NCBI RefSeq assembly: GCF_000830005.1 | Contig: NZ_CP010407.1 | Span: forward strand, 3,205,001-3,269,000 | Direction of reading: 5' to 3' | From: Streptomyces vietnamensis | GTDB lineage: Bacteria > Actinomycetota > Actinomycetes > Streptomycetales > Streptomycetaceae | Length of the DNA stretch: 64,000 nucleotides | In this document: positions 8,564-17,635 of the stretch, piece by piece | Layout: the number at the start of each line of letters is the position of its first letter | How positions within the stretch are numbered: the stretch's first letter is position 1 | Notes under the pieces: generated by a model | The model's input: the letters and a program-made list of their open reading frames with translations, nothing else | The model's database searches: none | What the model was told of the DNA's origin: nothing | Translations under genes and position numbers: made by a program

Positions 8564-9172
8564 TCAGCCCAGCAGTTCCTTCACCACCGGCACCAGCGCC
8601 CTGAACGCCTTGCCCCTGTGGCTGATCGCGTTCTTCTCCGCCGGCGTCAGCTGCGCGCACGTCACCTCGTAGCCCTCCGGCTGGAGGATCGGGTCGTAGC
8701 CGAAGCCGTTCGTGCCGACGGGGGCGTGGCGGAGGGTGCCCGGCATGTGGCCTTCGACGACCCTCTCCGTGCCGTCCGGGAGGGCGAGGGCCGCCGCGCA
8801 GGCGAAGTGAGCGCCTCTGTGTTCGTCCGCGATGTCCGAGAGCTGGGCCAGCAGGAGGTTCAGGTTGGCGCGGTCGTCGCCGTGGGTGCCTGCCCAGCGG
8901 GCCGAGAAGATGCCGGGGGCGCCGTTGAGGACGTCGACGCAGAGGCCCGAGTCGTCGGCGACGGCCGGGAGGCCGGTGGCCTGGGCCAGGGCGTGGGCCT
9001 TCAGCAACGCGTTCTCGGCGAAGGTGACGCCCGTTTCCTTGACGTCGGGGATGTCGGGGTACGCGTCCGCGCCGACGAGTTCGAGGTCGAGGCCCGCGTC
9101 GGCGAGGATCGCGTGGAGTTCGGTGATCTTGCCCGCGTTGCGGGTGGCGAGGATCAGGCGCTGTCGGGTCAT
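8564..9172 (-). CDS. rdgB: RdgB/HAM1 non-canonical purine NTP pyrophosphatase
   Basis: A 202-residue enzyme that hydrolyses dITP, ITP and XTP to monophosphates and so keeps deaminated purines out of nucleic acids. Family landmarks are LATRNAGKITEL at the N-terminus (substrate loop), AVADDSGLCVDVLNGAPG with the metal-binding Asp pair, and GTNGFGYDPI. Length matches the family. It lies in the conserved actinobacterial pair with rph, separated here by one small lipoprotein gene. Confidence 0.95.
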   Translation of the reverse strand: MTRQRLILATRNAGKITELHAILADAGLDLELVGADAYPDIPDVKETGVTFAENALLKAHALAQATGLPAVADDSGLCVDVLNGAPGIFSARWAGTHGDDRANLNLLLAQLSDIADEHRGAHFACAAALALPDGTERVVEGHMPGTLRHAPVGTNGFGYDPILQPEGYEVTCAQLTPAEKNAISHRGKAFRALVPVVKELLG

Positions 9173-9179
9173 GCCCCGA

Positions 9180-9566
9180 TTATCCCGGGGTGCAAACCTT
9201 CGCCACTTCGCCCGCCGCGTCCGTGATCGGGGTGATGTCCGGGGTGCTGTCGCCGTTCTTGACCGCCGTGCGGACCGAGTCCACGCCCTTCGTCAGGTCG
9301 TCGACGGCCTTCGACAGGTCGGCGTTGTCCGTCGTGTTCTTGATGTTGCCGAGTTCCGTGGAGATCGAGTTCAGGGACTCCTCGATCTGCGTCACGTCGT
9401 TGGAGGCGTTCGAGACCGCCTGCTGAAGGTTCTGGACGGACGTGGCTATCGCGTCGGCGGTGTTGACGCAGTCCATGGCCGTGTCGAGGGCTCCGCAGCC
9501 GCTCAGGACGGTGGTGAGCGCGGCGGCCGTGGCCACGGTGAGTGCGAGACGGCGCTTCGGCTTCAA
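9180..9566 (-). CDS. Small lipoprotein
   Basis: A 128-residue secreted lipoprotein. The signal peptide starts MKPKRRLALTVATAAALTTV and ends in the lipobox LSGC, so the mature N-terminal Cys would be at residue 24. The mature part is a heptad-rich helical segment (ATSVQNLQQAVSNASNDVTQ and following residues), suggesting a short coiled coil on the outside of the membrane. I do not recognise a functional family. It is placed between rph and rdgB on the same strand. Confidence 0.8.
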   Translation of the reverse strand: MKPKRRLALTVATAAALTTVLSGCGALDTAMDCVNTADAIATSVQNLQQAVSNASNDVTQIEESLNSISTELGNIKNTTDNADLSKAVDDLTKGVDSVRTAVKNGDSTPDITPITDAAGEVAKVCTPG

Positions 9567-9592
9567 GGCGGGTCCTCCCCCAGGTGCATGCG

Positions 9593-9632
9593 GACGGGCG
9601 GGCGCCCGGATCGTACCGGGTGCCCGCCCGTC
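9593..9632 (-). terminator. Hairpin terminator downstream of rph
   Basis: GACGGGCGGGCGCCCGG and CCGGGTGCCCGCCCGTC flank a 6-nt loop. It sits 16 bp past the rph stop and just before the lipoprotein gene, as expected for an rph terminator. Confidence 0.7.
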
Positions 9633-9648
9633 AGGACGCAGCGAGGTG

Positions 9649-10380
9649 TCAGAGGGTTCCTTCGAGGGCCTTGCGCTGGATCTCGGCGAGTTCGGCGCAG
9701 CCGCCGGAGGCGAGGTCGAGGAGGGCGTTGAGTTCCTTGCGGTCGAAGGGCTCGGCCTCGGCGGTGCCCTGGACCTCGACGAAGCGGCCGTCGCCGGTGC
9801 AGACGACGTTCATGTCGGTGTCGGCGCGGACGTCTTCCTCGTAGCAGAGGTCGAGGAGGGGGACGCCGTCGACGATGCCGACGGAGACGGCGGCGACGGT
9901 GCCGGTGAGGGGCTTGCGGCCGGCCTTCACGAGCTTCTTCTGCTGGGCCCAGCCGATGGCGTCGGCCAACGCCACGTACGCGCCGGTGATGGCCGCCGTG
10001 CGGGTGCCGCCGTCGGCCTGGAGGACGTCGCAGTCGAGGACGATGGTGTTCTCGCCGAGGGCCTTGTAGTCGATGACGGCGCGGAGGGAGCGGCCGATGA
10101 GGCGGGAGATCTCGTGGGTGCGCCCGCCGATCTTGCCGCGGACGGATTCGCGGTCGCCGCGGGTGTTGGTGGCGCGGGGGAGCATGGAGTACTCCCCGGT
10201 GACCCAGCCTTCGCCGCTGCCCTTGCGCCAGCGCGGGACGCCTTCGGTGACGGAGGCGGTGCAGAAGACCTTGGTGTCGCCGAAGGAGATGAGGACGGAG
10301 CCCTCGGCGTGCTTGCTCCAGCCGCGTTCGATGGTGACGGGGCGGAGCTGTTCGGGGGTACGGCCGTCGATGCGAGACAT
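9649..10380 (-). CDS. rph: Ribonuclease PH
   Basis: A 243-residue phosphorolytic 3'-5' exoribonuclease that trims tRNA 3' ends. It starts [20 protein letters not shown], contains the family block [20 protein letters not shown] and the catalytic-region segment [19 protein letters not shown] sequence, and has normal length. It is the first gene of the leftward rph-lipoprotein-rdgB group and is separated from nagF by a strong terminator. Confidence 0.96.
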   Translation of the reverse strand: MSRIDGRTPEQLRPVTIERGWSKHAEGSVLISFGDTKVFCTASVTEGVPRWRKGSGEGWVTGEYSMLPRATNTRGDRESVRGKIGGRTHEISRLIGRSLRAVIDYKALGENTIVLDCDVLQADGGTRTAAITGAYVALADAIGWAQQKKLVKAGRKPLTGTVAAVSVGIVDGVPLLDLCYEEDVRADTDMNVVCTGDGRFVEVQGTAEAEPFDRKELNALLDLASGGCAELAEIQRKALEGTL

Positions 10381-10404
10381 GCCACGAGCCTAGCCGGACA
10401 TGGC

Positions 10405-10438
10405 GGAGGGCCCGTTCCCCTGCCGGAACGGGCCCTCC
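10405..10438. terminator. Terminator between nagF and rph
   Basis: A perfect 14-bp inverted repeat, GGAGGGCCCGTTCC against GGAACGGGCCCTCC, with a 6-nt loop. It lies 27 bp after the nagF stop on the minus strand. Confidence 0.85.
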
Positions 10439-10464
10439 TCAGGAAGTGAGCGGAATGCTCACGC

Positions 10465-10698
10465 TCACATCAGGTCTTCGATCTCCGCGGCGATCGGGTC
10501 GGCGTCGGTGCCGATGACGACCTGGATGGCGGTGCCCATCTTCACGACGCCGTGGGCGCCGGCGGCCTTCAGGGCGGCCTCGTCGACGAGGGCGGGGTCC
10601 ACGACCTCGGTGCGCAGGCGGGTGATGCAGCCTTCGACCTCTTCGATGTTGTCGATGCCGCCGAGCCCGGCGACGATCTTCTCAGCCTTGCTGGCCAT
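10465..10698 (-). CDS. nagF: PTS N-acetylglucosamine/glucose-type EIIB component
   Basis: A 77-residue stand-alone EIIB domain that accepts phosphate from EIIA (Crr) and passes it to sugar entering through EIIC. The phosphorylated Cys is Cys24 in NIEEVEGCITRLRTEV, the family signature. It is divergent from the EIIC gene nagE1. In S. coelicolor the equivalent IIB (NagF) serves NagE2 in N-acetylglucosamine uptake. The DasR-like box at 10849 lies in the shared divergent region, about 150 bp upstream of this gene. Confidence 0.92.
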   Translation of the reverse strand: MASKAEKIVAGLGGIDNIEEVEGCITRLRTEVVDPALVDEAALKAAGAHGVVKMGTAIQVVIGTDADPIAAEIEDLM

Positions 10699-10848
10699 GT
10701 GTTTCTCCCTGTCCGTTCTGCGTACCGACGGTCCGCTTTGTCACGGTAACCCACGGTTGGCCCAACTTTGCGAGCGAGTGCGGCCGTTCTGTCGAATGAT
10801 GACGATCACCGGCGGCCTGTCCTCAGCGGGCTCCCGGAGCCTACCGCA

Positions 10849-10864
10849 ACTGGTCTACACCAGT
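10849..10864. promoter_or_regulatory. DasR-responsive element (dre) upstream of nagE1
   Basis: ACTGGTCTACACCAGT is a perfect dyad and matches the published DasR consensus ACTGGTCTAGACCACT at all but two positions. It lies 48 bp before the nagE1 ATG in the nagF/nagE1 divergent region. DasR is the GntR-type GlcN-6-P-sensing repressor of chitin and GlcNAc use. Confidence 0.85.
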
Positions 10865-10911
10865 GTGCAACGAGATGCGTGCCCGGGGTGTTCCGGGCAG
10901 GGAGGACGCCG

Positions 10912-12231
10912 ATGAGTACCGACAGCCCCGCGGCGGCACCGAAACCGGGACCGAAACCGAAGAAGGCCGTGTCCTGGGGCGGGTTCTTCCAGGGTCTCCA
11001 GAAGATGGGCCGCAGCCTCCAGCTCCCGATCGCCGTCCTCCCGGCCGCGGGCATCATCAACCGCCTGGGGCAGCCGGACGTCTTCGGCGCCGACGGCCTG
11101 GGCTGGGACAACGTCGCGAAGGTGATGGCGGGCGCCGGTGGTGCGCTGCTCGACGGCAGTCTCGGTCTGCCCCTGCTGTTCTGCATCGGTGTCTCGATCG
11201 GCATGGCGAAGAAGGCGGACGGCTCGACCGCGCTCGCGGCCGTGGTCGGCTTCCTCGTCTACTACAACGTGCTGCACCAGTTCCCGAAGGACTGTCCGGC
11301 GGGCACGGTGGACATCAAGGGCGGCTGCATCTCGCCCGAACAGGTCTTCACCGGGTACACGTACCAGAACCCCGGCGTCTTCGGCGGCATCCTCATGGGC
11401 CTGATGGCCGCCTGGTTCTGGCAGCGGTACCACCGGACGAAGCTCGTCGACTGGCTGGGCTTCTTCAACGGCCGCCGGCTCGTGCCGATCATCATGACGT
11501 TCGTGGCGATCGCGTTCGCCGCGATCTGCCTGTGGATCTGGCCGCCGATCGGTGACGCCCTGGAGAACTTCAGCGACTGGCTGGTCGGTCTCGGCGCCTG
11601 GGGTTCGGGCATCTTCGGCGTCGCCAACCGCGCGCTGCTCGTCATCGGCCTGCACCAGTTCCTGAACGTGCCCATCTGGTTCCAGTTCGGCTCGTACACC
11701 AAGCCGGACGGCACGGTGGTGCACGGCGACATCCCGATGTTCCTCGCGGGCGACCCGAACGCCGGCCAGTTCCTGACGGGCTTCTTCCCGATCATGATGT
11801 TCGCGCTGCCGGCGGCGGCGCTCGCGATCACGCACTGCGCGAGGCCGCACCGGCGCAAGGCGGTCGGCGGCATGATGCTCTCGGTCGCCCTGACCTCGTT
11901 CGTCACCGGCATCACCGAGCCGATCGAGTACTCGTTCCTGTTCATCGCGCCGCTGCTGTACGCGATCCACGCCGTGCTGACCGGTGTGTCGATGGCGCTG
12001 ACCTGGGCGCTCGGCGTCCACGACGGCTTCAGCTTCTCGGCCGGCCTGATCGACTACGTGATCAACTGGAACCTCGCGACGAAGCCGTGGCTGATCATTC
12101 CGATCGGCCTGGGGTTCGCGGTCGTGTACTACGTGATCTTCCGGTTCGCGATCACCAGGTTCGACCTCCCGACGCCGGGGCGCGAGCCGGAGGAGGTCGA
12201 GGAGGAGATCGAGCGGGAGAACGTCAAGTGA
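10912..12231 (+). CDS. nagE1: PTS EIIC transporter, N-acetylglucosamine family
   Basis: A 439-residue membrane EIIC subunit with about ten spans. Family landmarks are GRSLQLPIAVLPAAGII at the start of the membrane domain, FFNGRRLVPIIM, LHQFLNVPIWFQFG and TGITEPIEYSFLFIAP; the last contains the conserved GITEP-E sugar-binding motif. The ATG at 10912 has GGGAGGACGCC ahead of it. EIIB is separate (nagF). It is paralogous to the next gene; in S. coelicolor the second copy, NagE2, is the main GlcNAc permease, and the role of this first copy is less clear. Confidence 0.92.
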   Translation: MSTDSPAAAPKPGPKPKKAVSWGGFFQGLQKMGRSLQLPIAVLPAAGIINRLGQPDVFGADGLGWDNVAKVMAGAGGALLDGSLGLPLLFCIGVSIGMAKKADGSTALAAVVGFLVYYNVLHQFPKDCPAGTVDIKGGCISPEQVFTGYTYQNPGVFGGILMGLMAAWFWQRYHRTKLVDWLGFFNGRRLVPIIMTFVAIAFAAICLWIWPPIGDALENFSDWLVGLGAWGSGIFGVANRALLVIGLHQFLNVPIWFQFGSYTKPDGTVVHGDIPMFLAGDPNAGQFLTGFFPIMMFALPAAALAITHCARPHRRKAVGGMMLSVALTSFVTGITEPIEYSFLFIAPLLYAIHAVLTGVSMALTWALGVHDGFSFSAGLIDYVINWNLATKPWLIIPIGLGFAVVYYVIFRFAITRFDLPTPGREPEEVEEEIERENVK

Positions 12232-12296
12232 CCCCGCGATCACCCGGCGAGACCTGACCGCTTTCAGGGCTTTCGCCCCCCTCGTAAGGCCCGTCG

Positions 12297-12331
12297 AAGG
12301 CCCCCGGACCTGACCGTCCGGGGGCCTTTTG
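12297..12331 (+). terminator. Intrinsic terminator after nagE1
   Basis: AAGGCCCCCGGAC pairs with GTCCGGGGGCCTT and is followed by TT-GT. It separates nagE1 from nagE2, so each EIIC gene appears to be its own transcription unit. Confidence 0.88.
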
Positions 12332-12400
12332 TCGTTCATCTCCGGCTATGGCTGCGCACACAGAATTCGCAGGTTCCTTATCTAAGTCTCACGTGCTAAA

Positions 12401-12449
12401 ACTGGTCTACACCACTCATTGGTGTAGACCACGCGGTCCAGACCACCGC
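12401..12449. promoter_or_regulatory. Three adjacent DasR-like boxes upstream of nagE2
   Basis: Three dre-like sequences lie end to end: ACTGGTCTACACCACT at 12401-12416 (one mismatch to consensus), a second at about 12418-12433 containing TTGGTGTAGACCACG, and a weaker third at about 12434-12449 containing GCGGTCCAGACCACC. They begin about 120 bp before the nagE2 ATG. The first is near-consensus; the other two are inferred from partial dyads. Confidence 0.8.
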
Positions 12450-12519
12450 GTTCCACGAGACGTCGCCTCCCCCCGTGTTCCCTGTCCCGGGCGGCGCCTT
12501 GCCTTACTGGAGGAAGTTG

Positions 12520-13785
12520 ATGAGTACGGCCACCGCCCAGGCCGCCGCTCCCGCGAAGAAGCGCGGATCCGGCCTGTTCCAGGGCCTGCAGAAGGTCGGT
12601 CGCAGCCTGCAGCTGCCGATCGCCGTGCTGCCGGCCGCGGGTATCTTGCTCCGTCTCGGCCAGGCCGATGTGTTCGGCAAGGACGGTCTCGGCTGGGACA
12701 AGGTCGCGTCCGTCTTCGCCACCGCCGGCGGCGCGGTCTTCGACAACCTGCCCCTGCTCTTCTGCATCGGCGTCGCCATCGGCTTCGCCAAGAAGGCGGA
12801 CGGCTCCACCGCCCTGGCCGCGCTCGTCGGCTTCCTGGTCTACAGCAACGTGCTGAAGGCCTTCCCGATCACCGAGGCCGTCGTCAACACGACCGCCAAC
12901 AAGGGTGTCGACGTCGCCGCGACGTACAACAACCCGGGCGTCCTCGGCGGCATCCTGATGGGTCTGCTCTCGGCCGTCCTGTGGCAGCGGTTCCACCGCA
13001 CCAAGCTGGTCGACTGGCTCGGCTTCTTCAACGGCCGCCGTCTCGTCCCGATCATCATGGCCTTCGTCGGCACCGCCGTCGGCGTCGTCTTCGGCCTGGT
13101 CTGGGAGCCGATCGGCGAGGGCATCTCCAGCTTCGGCGAGTGGATGACCGGCCTCGGCGCCGGTGGCGCCGGCCTCTTCGGCCTCATCAACCGCGCGCTG
13201 ATCCCGGTCGGCATGCACCAGTTCGTGAACACCGTCTCCTGGTTCCAGATCGGTGACTTCACCAACGCCGCCGGCGAGGTCGTCCACGGTGACCTCAACC
13301 GCTTCTTCGCCGGTGACCCGAGCGCCGGAATCTTCATGTCGGGCTTCTTCCCGATCATGATGTTCGGCCTCCCGGCCGCCGCGATCGCCATCGCCCACGC
13401 CGCCCGCCCCGAGCGCCGCAAGGCCGTCATGGGCATGATGGTCTCCCTCGCGCTGACCTCCTTCGTCACCGGTATCACCGAGCCGATCGAGTTCACGTTC
13501 ATGTTCATCGCGCCGGTCCTGTACGCGATCCACGCGGTCCTGACCGCCGTCTCCATGGCCGTCACCTGGGCCTTCGGCGTCCACGCGGGCTTCACCTTCT
13601 CCGCCGGCGGCATCGACTACCTGCTCAACTGGAACCTCGCGACCAAGCCGTGGATGATCATCCCGATCGGCCTCGTCTTCGCGGCGATCTACTACGTGGT
13701 CTTCCGCTTCGCGATCACCAAGTTCAACCTCCCCACCCCGGGCCGCGAGCCCGAGGAGGAGATCGAGGACCTCACCAAGGCGTGA
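12520..13785 (+). CDS. nagE2: PTS N-acetylglucosamine EIIC permease
   Basis: A 421-residue EIIC membrane protein, strongly similar to nagE1 throughout (FQGLQKVGRSLQLPIAVLPA, FNGRRLVPIIM, HQFVNTVSWFQIG, GITEPIEFTFMFIAP). By position and by the triple DasR operator it corresponds to NagE2, the principal GlcNAc transporter of S. coelicolor. The ATG at 12520 follows ACTGGAGGAAGTTG. The C-terminal tail is short and acidic, with no fused IIB domain. A strong terminator follows. Confidence 0.93.
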   Translation: MSTATAQAAAPAKKRGSGLFQGLQKVGRSLQLPIAVLPAAGILLRLGQADVFGKDGLGWDKVASVFATAGGAVFDNLPLLFCIGVAIGFAKKADGSTALAALVGFLVYSNVLKAFPITEAVVNTTANKGVDVAATYNNPGVLGGILMGLLSAVLWQRFHRTKLVDWLGFFNGRRLVPIIMAFVGTAVGVVFGLVWEPIGEGISSFGEWMTGLGAGGAGLFGLINRALIPVGMHQFVNTVSWFQIGDFTNAAGEVVHGDLNRFFAGDPSAGIFMSGFFPIMMFGLPAAAIAIAHAARPERRKAVMGMMVSLALTSFVTGITEPIEFTFMFIAPVLYAIHAVLTAVSMAVTWAFGVHAGFTFSAGGIDYLLNWNLATKPWMIIPIGLVFAAIYYVVFRFAITKFNLPTPGREPEEEIEDLTKA

Positions 13786-13832
13786 GCCTCGCCCGTACGA
13801 GCCGGTACGAGCTGGTACGAGCTGGTACGGCG

Positions 13833-13869
13833 GAAGGCCCCGGAACCCTGATGGGTTCCGGGGCCTTCC
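13833..13869. terminator. Bidirectional terminator between nagE2 and the MBL hydrolase gene
   Basis: GGAAGGCCCCGGAACCC pairs with GGGTTCCGGGGCCTTCC around a short loop, between two convergent genes. Just before it (13795-13829) lies a short direct repeat with GGTACGAGCTG-type units of period 11. Confidence 0.85.
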
Positions 13870-13908
13870 CCGTGTCCGTACGCGCGCTCGGAGCGTCCGT
13901 ACGCGTGC

Positions 13909-14664
13909 TCAGATCTCGTACACCGCGCCCGACCGCGCCAGCTCCGACGGGCCCTTGTACACCTCGCGCGCGTCCGCCAGGTTCAGCTCGCCGTCCGTCC
14001 ACGGCGGGATGTGGGTGAGGACCAGCCGTCCCACCCCCGCCCGGGTGGCGTGCGCGCCGGCCTCGCGGCCGTTGAGGTGGAGGTCCGGGACGTCCTCCTT
14101 GCCGTGGGTAAAGGAGGCCTCGCAGAGGAAGAGGTCGGCGCCGTCGGCGAGGTCGTGCAGCGCCTCGCAGACCCCGGTGTCCCCGGAGTACGTGAGCGAA
14201 CGGCCGCCGTGCTCGACCCGGATGCCGTACGCCTCGACCGGGTGGCACACCCTCTCCGTACGGACCGAGAACGGGCCGATCCCGAAGCTGTCGCCCGACT
14301 TCAGCGTGCGGAAGTCGAAGACCTCGCTCATCGAGGACGGCGAGGGGGTGTCCGCGTAGGCCGTGGTCAGGCGCTGCTCGGCGCCCTCGGGGGCGTACAC
14401 GGGGATCGCGTCGCAGCGTCCGCCCTCGTGCCGGTAGTAGCGGGCGACGAAGTACCCGCACATATCGATGCAGTGGTCGGCGTGGAGGTGGCTGAGGAAG
14501 ATCGCGTCGAGGTCGTACAGACCGATGTGGCGCTGCAGCTCGCCCAGGGCGCCGTTGCCCATGTCGAGGAGCAGCCGGAAGCCGTCGGCCTCGACGAGGT
14601 AGCTCGAACAGGCCGATTCCGCGGACGGGAACGACCCGGAGCAGCCGACGACGGTGAGCTTCAT
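13909..14664 (-). CDS. MBL-fold metallo-hydrolase (RNase Z-like family)
   Basis: A 251-residue metallo-beta-lactamase-fold hydrolase. It starts MKLTVVGCSGSFPSAESACS and carries the metal motif FLSHLHADHCIDMCGY (HxHxDH). Later ligands are suggested by RVCHPVEAYGIR, TYSGDTGVCEAL and VLTHIPPW. This resembles the small RNase Z/elaC-like MBL proteins of actinomycetes; the exact substrate is unknown. I chose the ATG at 14664 because GGAGG lies upstream and the family begins with MKLTVVGCSGS. The frame runs open for 27 more codons without family similarity. Confidence 0.9.
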   Translation of the reverse strand: MKLTVVGCSGSFPSAESACSSYLVEADGFRLLLDMGNGALGELQRHIGLYDLDAIFLSHLHADHCIDMCGYFVARYYRHEGGRCDAIPVYAPEGAEQRLTTAYADTPSPSSMSEVFDFRTLKSGDSFGIGPFSVRTERVCHPVEAYGIRVEHGGRSLTYSGDTGVCEALHDLADGADLFLCEASFTHGKEDVPDLHLNGREAGAHATRAGVGRLVLTHIPPWTDGELNLADAREVYKGPSELARSGAVYEI

Positions 14665-14866
14665 GGAGCGTGAACCTCCGTGGACGGGTGCGGGAAGCGC
14701 GCTGAGGGAGGGGAGGCTGTGCGGTCTGTCGAGCGTAAGGCGCACGCGGGCCTGTCGCTCCTTCGTGGTGGCCCGTTGTGGGCGAACTCACGGGCTCTGT
14801 CACCGGTTCGGATGGATGGCGGAGCGCGGCGGCGGGGTGGGGCGCGCGCCGGTACCTTCTTGAGGT

Positions 14867-15352
14867 ATGGACACGTCGTGGTGGCCCGCGCTGGTCGCGG
14901 TCGTGGTGATCGCGCTGGTGGTGGCGCTCGCCGATGGGTGGAGGCGGTCGTCGCGGCGGCCGGCGCCCCGGAGGCCGGCGGGGCGGACGCGGCCTCCTCG
15001 CGGTCCGGCCGGGCCCCGGAGGGCCCCCGCGCGACCGGGCCGGGCGCCGAGGGCGGCGGAGATCTGGTGGGCGGACGTGCCCTTCGAGGACGGGCCCGGG
15101 TCGAAGGACCGGCCCTGCCTGGTGCTCGTGGTACGGGGGGACAGCGCGCTCGTCGCCAAGATCACCAGCAAGTACCACGACGAGCGGCCGGGGGTGATCG
15201 CGCTGCCGCCGGGGGCGGTGGGCGATGCGCAGGGGCGGCCGAGCTTCCTGGAGACGGATGAGCTGCGGGAGGTGCCGGTTGCGGACTTTCGGCGGCGGGT
15301 GGGGGAGGCGGACCCGGTTGTGTGGGACCAGGTCCGCCATCTTGCGCGTTAG
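14867..15352 (+). CDS. Membrane-anchored PemK/MazF-like protein
   Basis: A 161-residue protein in three parts: a hydrophobic helix at residues 6-23 (WPALVAVVVIALVVALADG), a Pro/Arg-rich basic linker to about residue 62, and a C-terminal PemK/MazF-like domain starting AAEIWWADVPFEDGPGSKDR and continuing PCLVLVV...ITSKYHD. MazF family toxins cleave mRNA, and the RGEIWxxxxP...KxRPxLVL pattern is recognisable. No antitoxin gene is adjacent, and the membrane anchor is unlike soluble MazF, so a classical toxin role is uncertain. Confidence 0.75.
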   Translation: MDTSWWPALVAVVVIALVVALADGWRRSSRRPAPRRPAGRTRPPRGPAGPRRAPARPGRAPRAAEIWWADVPFEDGPGSKDRPCLVLVVRGDSALVAKITSKYHDERPGVIALPPGAVGDAQGRPSFLETDELREVPVADFRRRVGEADPVVWDQVRHLAR

Positions 15353-15385
15353 CTTGTGCGGGGCCGCCGCCGGGTGCGGGGCCTG

Positions 15386-15502
15386 CGGGTGCGGGTTCAG
15401 GCGCGGGAGCCTAGGCCCGGCAAGGGGCGCCGTCCGTTGTGCCCACCCGTTCCGCCCCAGCGGAACGATTGCCCACAACGAAGGCGGGACGATTGCCCAC
15501 AC
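15386..15502. repeat. Dispersed composite hairpin repeat, cluster A
   Basis: A lead segment (GTGCGGGTTCAGGCGCGGG, then AGCCTAGGCCCGG, then GGCGCCGTCC) is followed by a 44-bp hairpin element at 15436-15479 with outer arms GTTGTG/CACAAC and inner arms CGTTCCG/CGGAACG. A half element GCGGGACGATTGCCCACAC ends at about 15500. The same composite occurs near 32.3 kb and 39.9 kb. It occupies nearly the whole gap between the convergent PemK-like and cysM genes. Confidence 0.9.
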
Positions 15503-15508
15503 GGGGCA

Positions 15509-16981
<1,473 letters not shown>

Positions 16982-17125
16982 TCATCGTATCGATTCCCGG
17001 TCCGGGTTCCGGAATGTGATCTCACATGATGGATGATTGCCGACCGACTGGCGGACTTCTGCGGGGAGAGCGCCTGGTCGGGGGTGGCCGTTGCGCCGGA
17101 GCGGAACGGCCACCCCCGGCGGGGA

Positions 17126-17551
17126 CTACTCGTAGGCCTCGACGATCTTGACCTCTTCCTCCTCGACGACCCCTTCGACGATCGTGAAGGAGCGGAACTG
17201 GAAGGGGCCGGCGTCGTCGGTGTCGGCGGTGGAGACGAGGACGTAGTGGGCCTGCGGCTCGTTGGCGTACGAGATGTCCGTGCGGGACGGGTAGGCCTCG
17301 GTCGCAGTGTGCGAGTGGTAGATGATCACGGGCTCCTCGTCCCGGTCGTCCATCTCGCGGTAGAGCTTCAGCAGGTCCGCGGAGTCGAACTCGTAGAACG
17401 TGGGCGAGCGCGCCGCGTTCAGCATCGGGATGAAGCGCTCGGGGCGGCCTTCGCCGACCGGCCCGGCTACGACGCCGCAGGCCTCGTCGGGGTGGTCCGC
17501 TCGGGAGTGCTCCACGATCTGGTCGTACAGGGCCCGGGTGATGGTCAGCAT
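17126..17551 (-). CDS. mec: CysO-cysteine peptidase Mec (M67/JAMM metalloprotease)
   Basis: A 141-residue JAMM-fold zinc peptidase. The metal motif is YHSHTATEAYPSRTDISY, giving His79, His81, Ser89 and Asp92 in the HxH(x7)SxxD pattern. In M. tuberculosis Mec releases cysteine from CysO-Cys. It lies upstream of the leader peptide, cysO and cysM on the same strand, with a gap of about 150 bp to the leader ORF. The C-terminus is very acidic (VEGVVEEEEVKIVEAYE). Confidence 0.93.
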   Translation of the reverse strand: MLTITRALYDQIVEHSRADHPDEACGVVAGPVGEGRPERFIPMLNAARSPTFYEFDSADLLKLYREMDDRDEEPVIIYHSHTATEAYPSRTDISYANEPQAHYVLVSTADTDDAGPFQFRSFTIVEGVVEEEEVKIVEAYE

Positions 17552-17570
17552 GCCGACAGGATAAGCAGAC

Positions 17571-17607
17571 GGGCCGCCCCGTACCGGTGGATGGTACGGA
17601 ACGGCCC
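17571..17607 (-). terminator. Terminator after the amino acid permease gene
   Basis: GGGCCGCCCCGTACC pairs with GGTACGGAACGGCCC (two mismatches) around a 7-nt loop, between the permease stop and the mec start on the minus strand. Confidence 0.75.
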
Positions 17608-17635
17608 GAATGGTGAGACCTGGCAGGTCAGAGCG

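Noticed and set aside
13795..13829. GGTACGAGCTG direct repeats after nagE2 as another stop-codon repeat
   Set aside because: The 11-bp units do not include the stop codon or coding sequence, unlike the three described loci.
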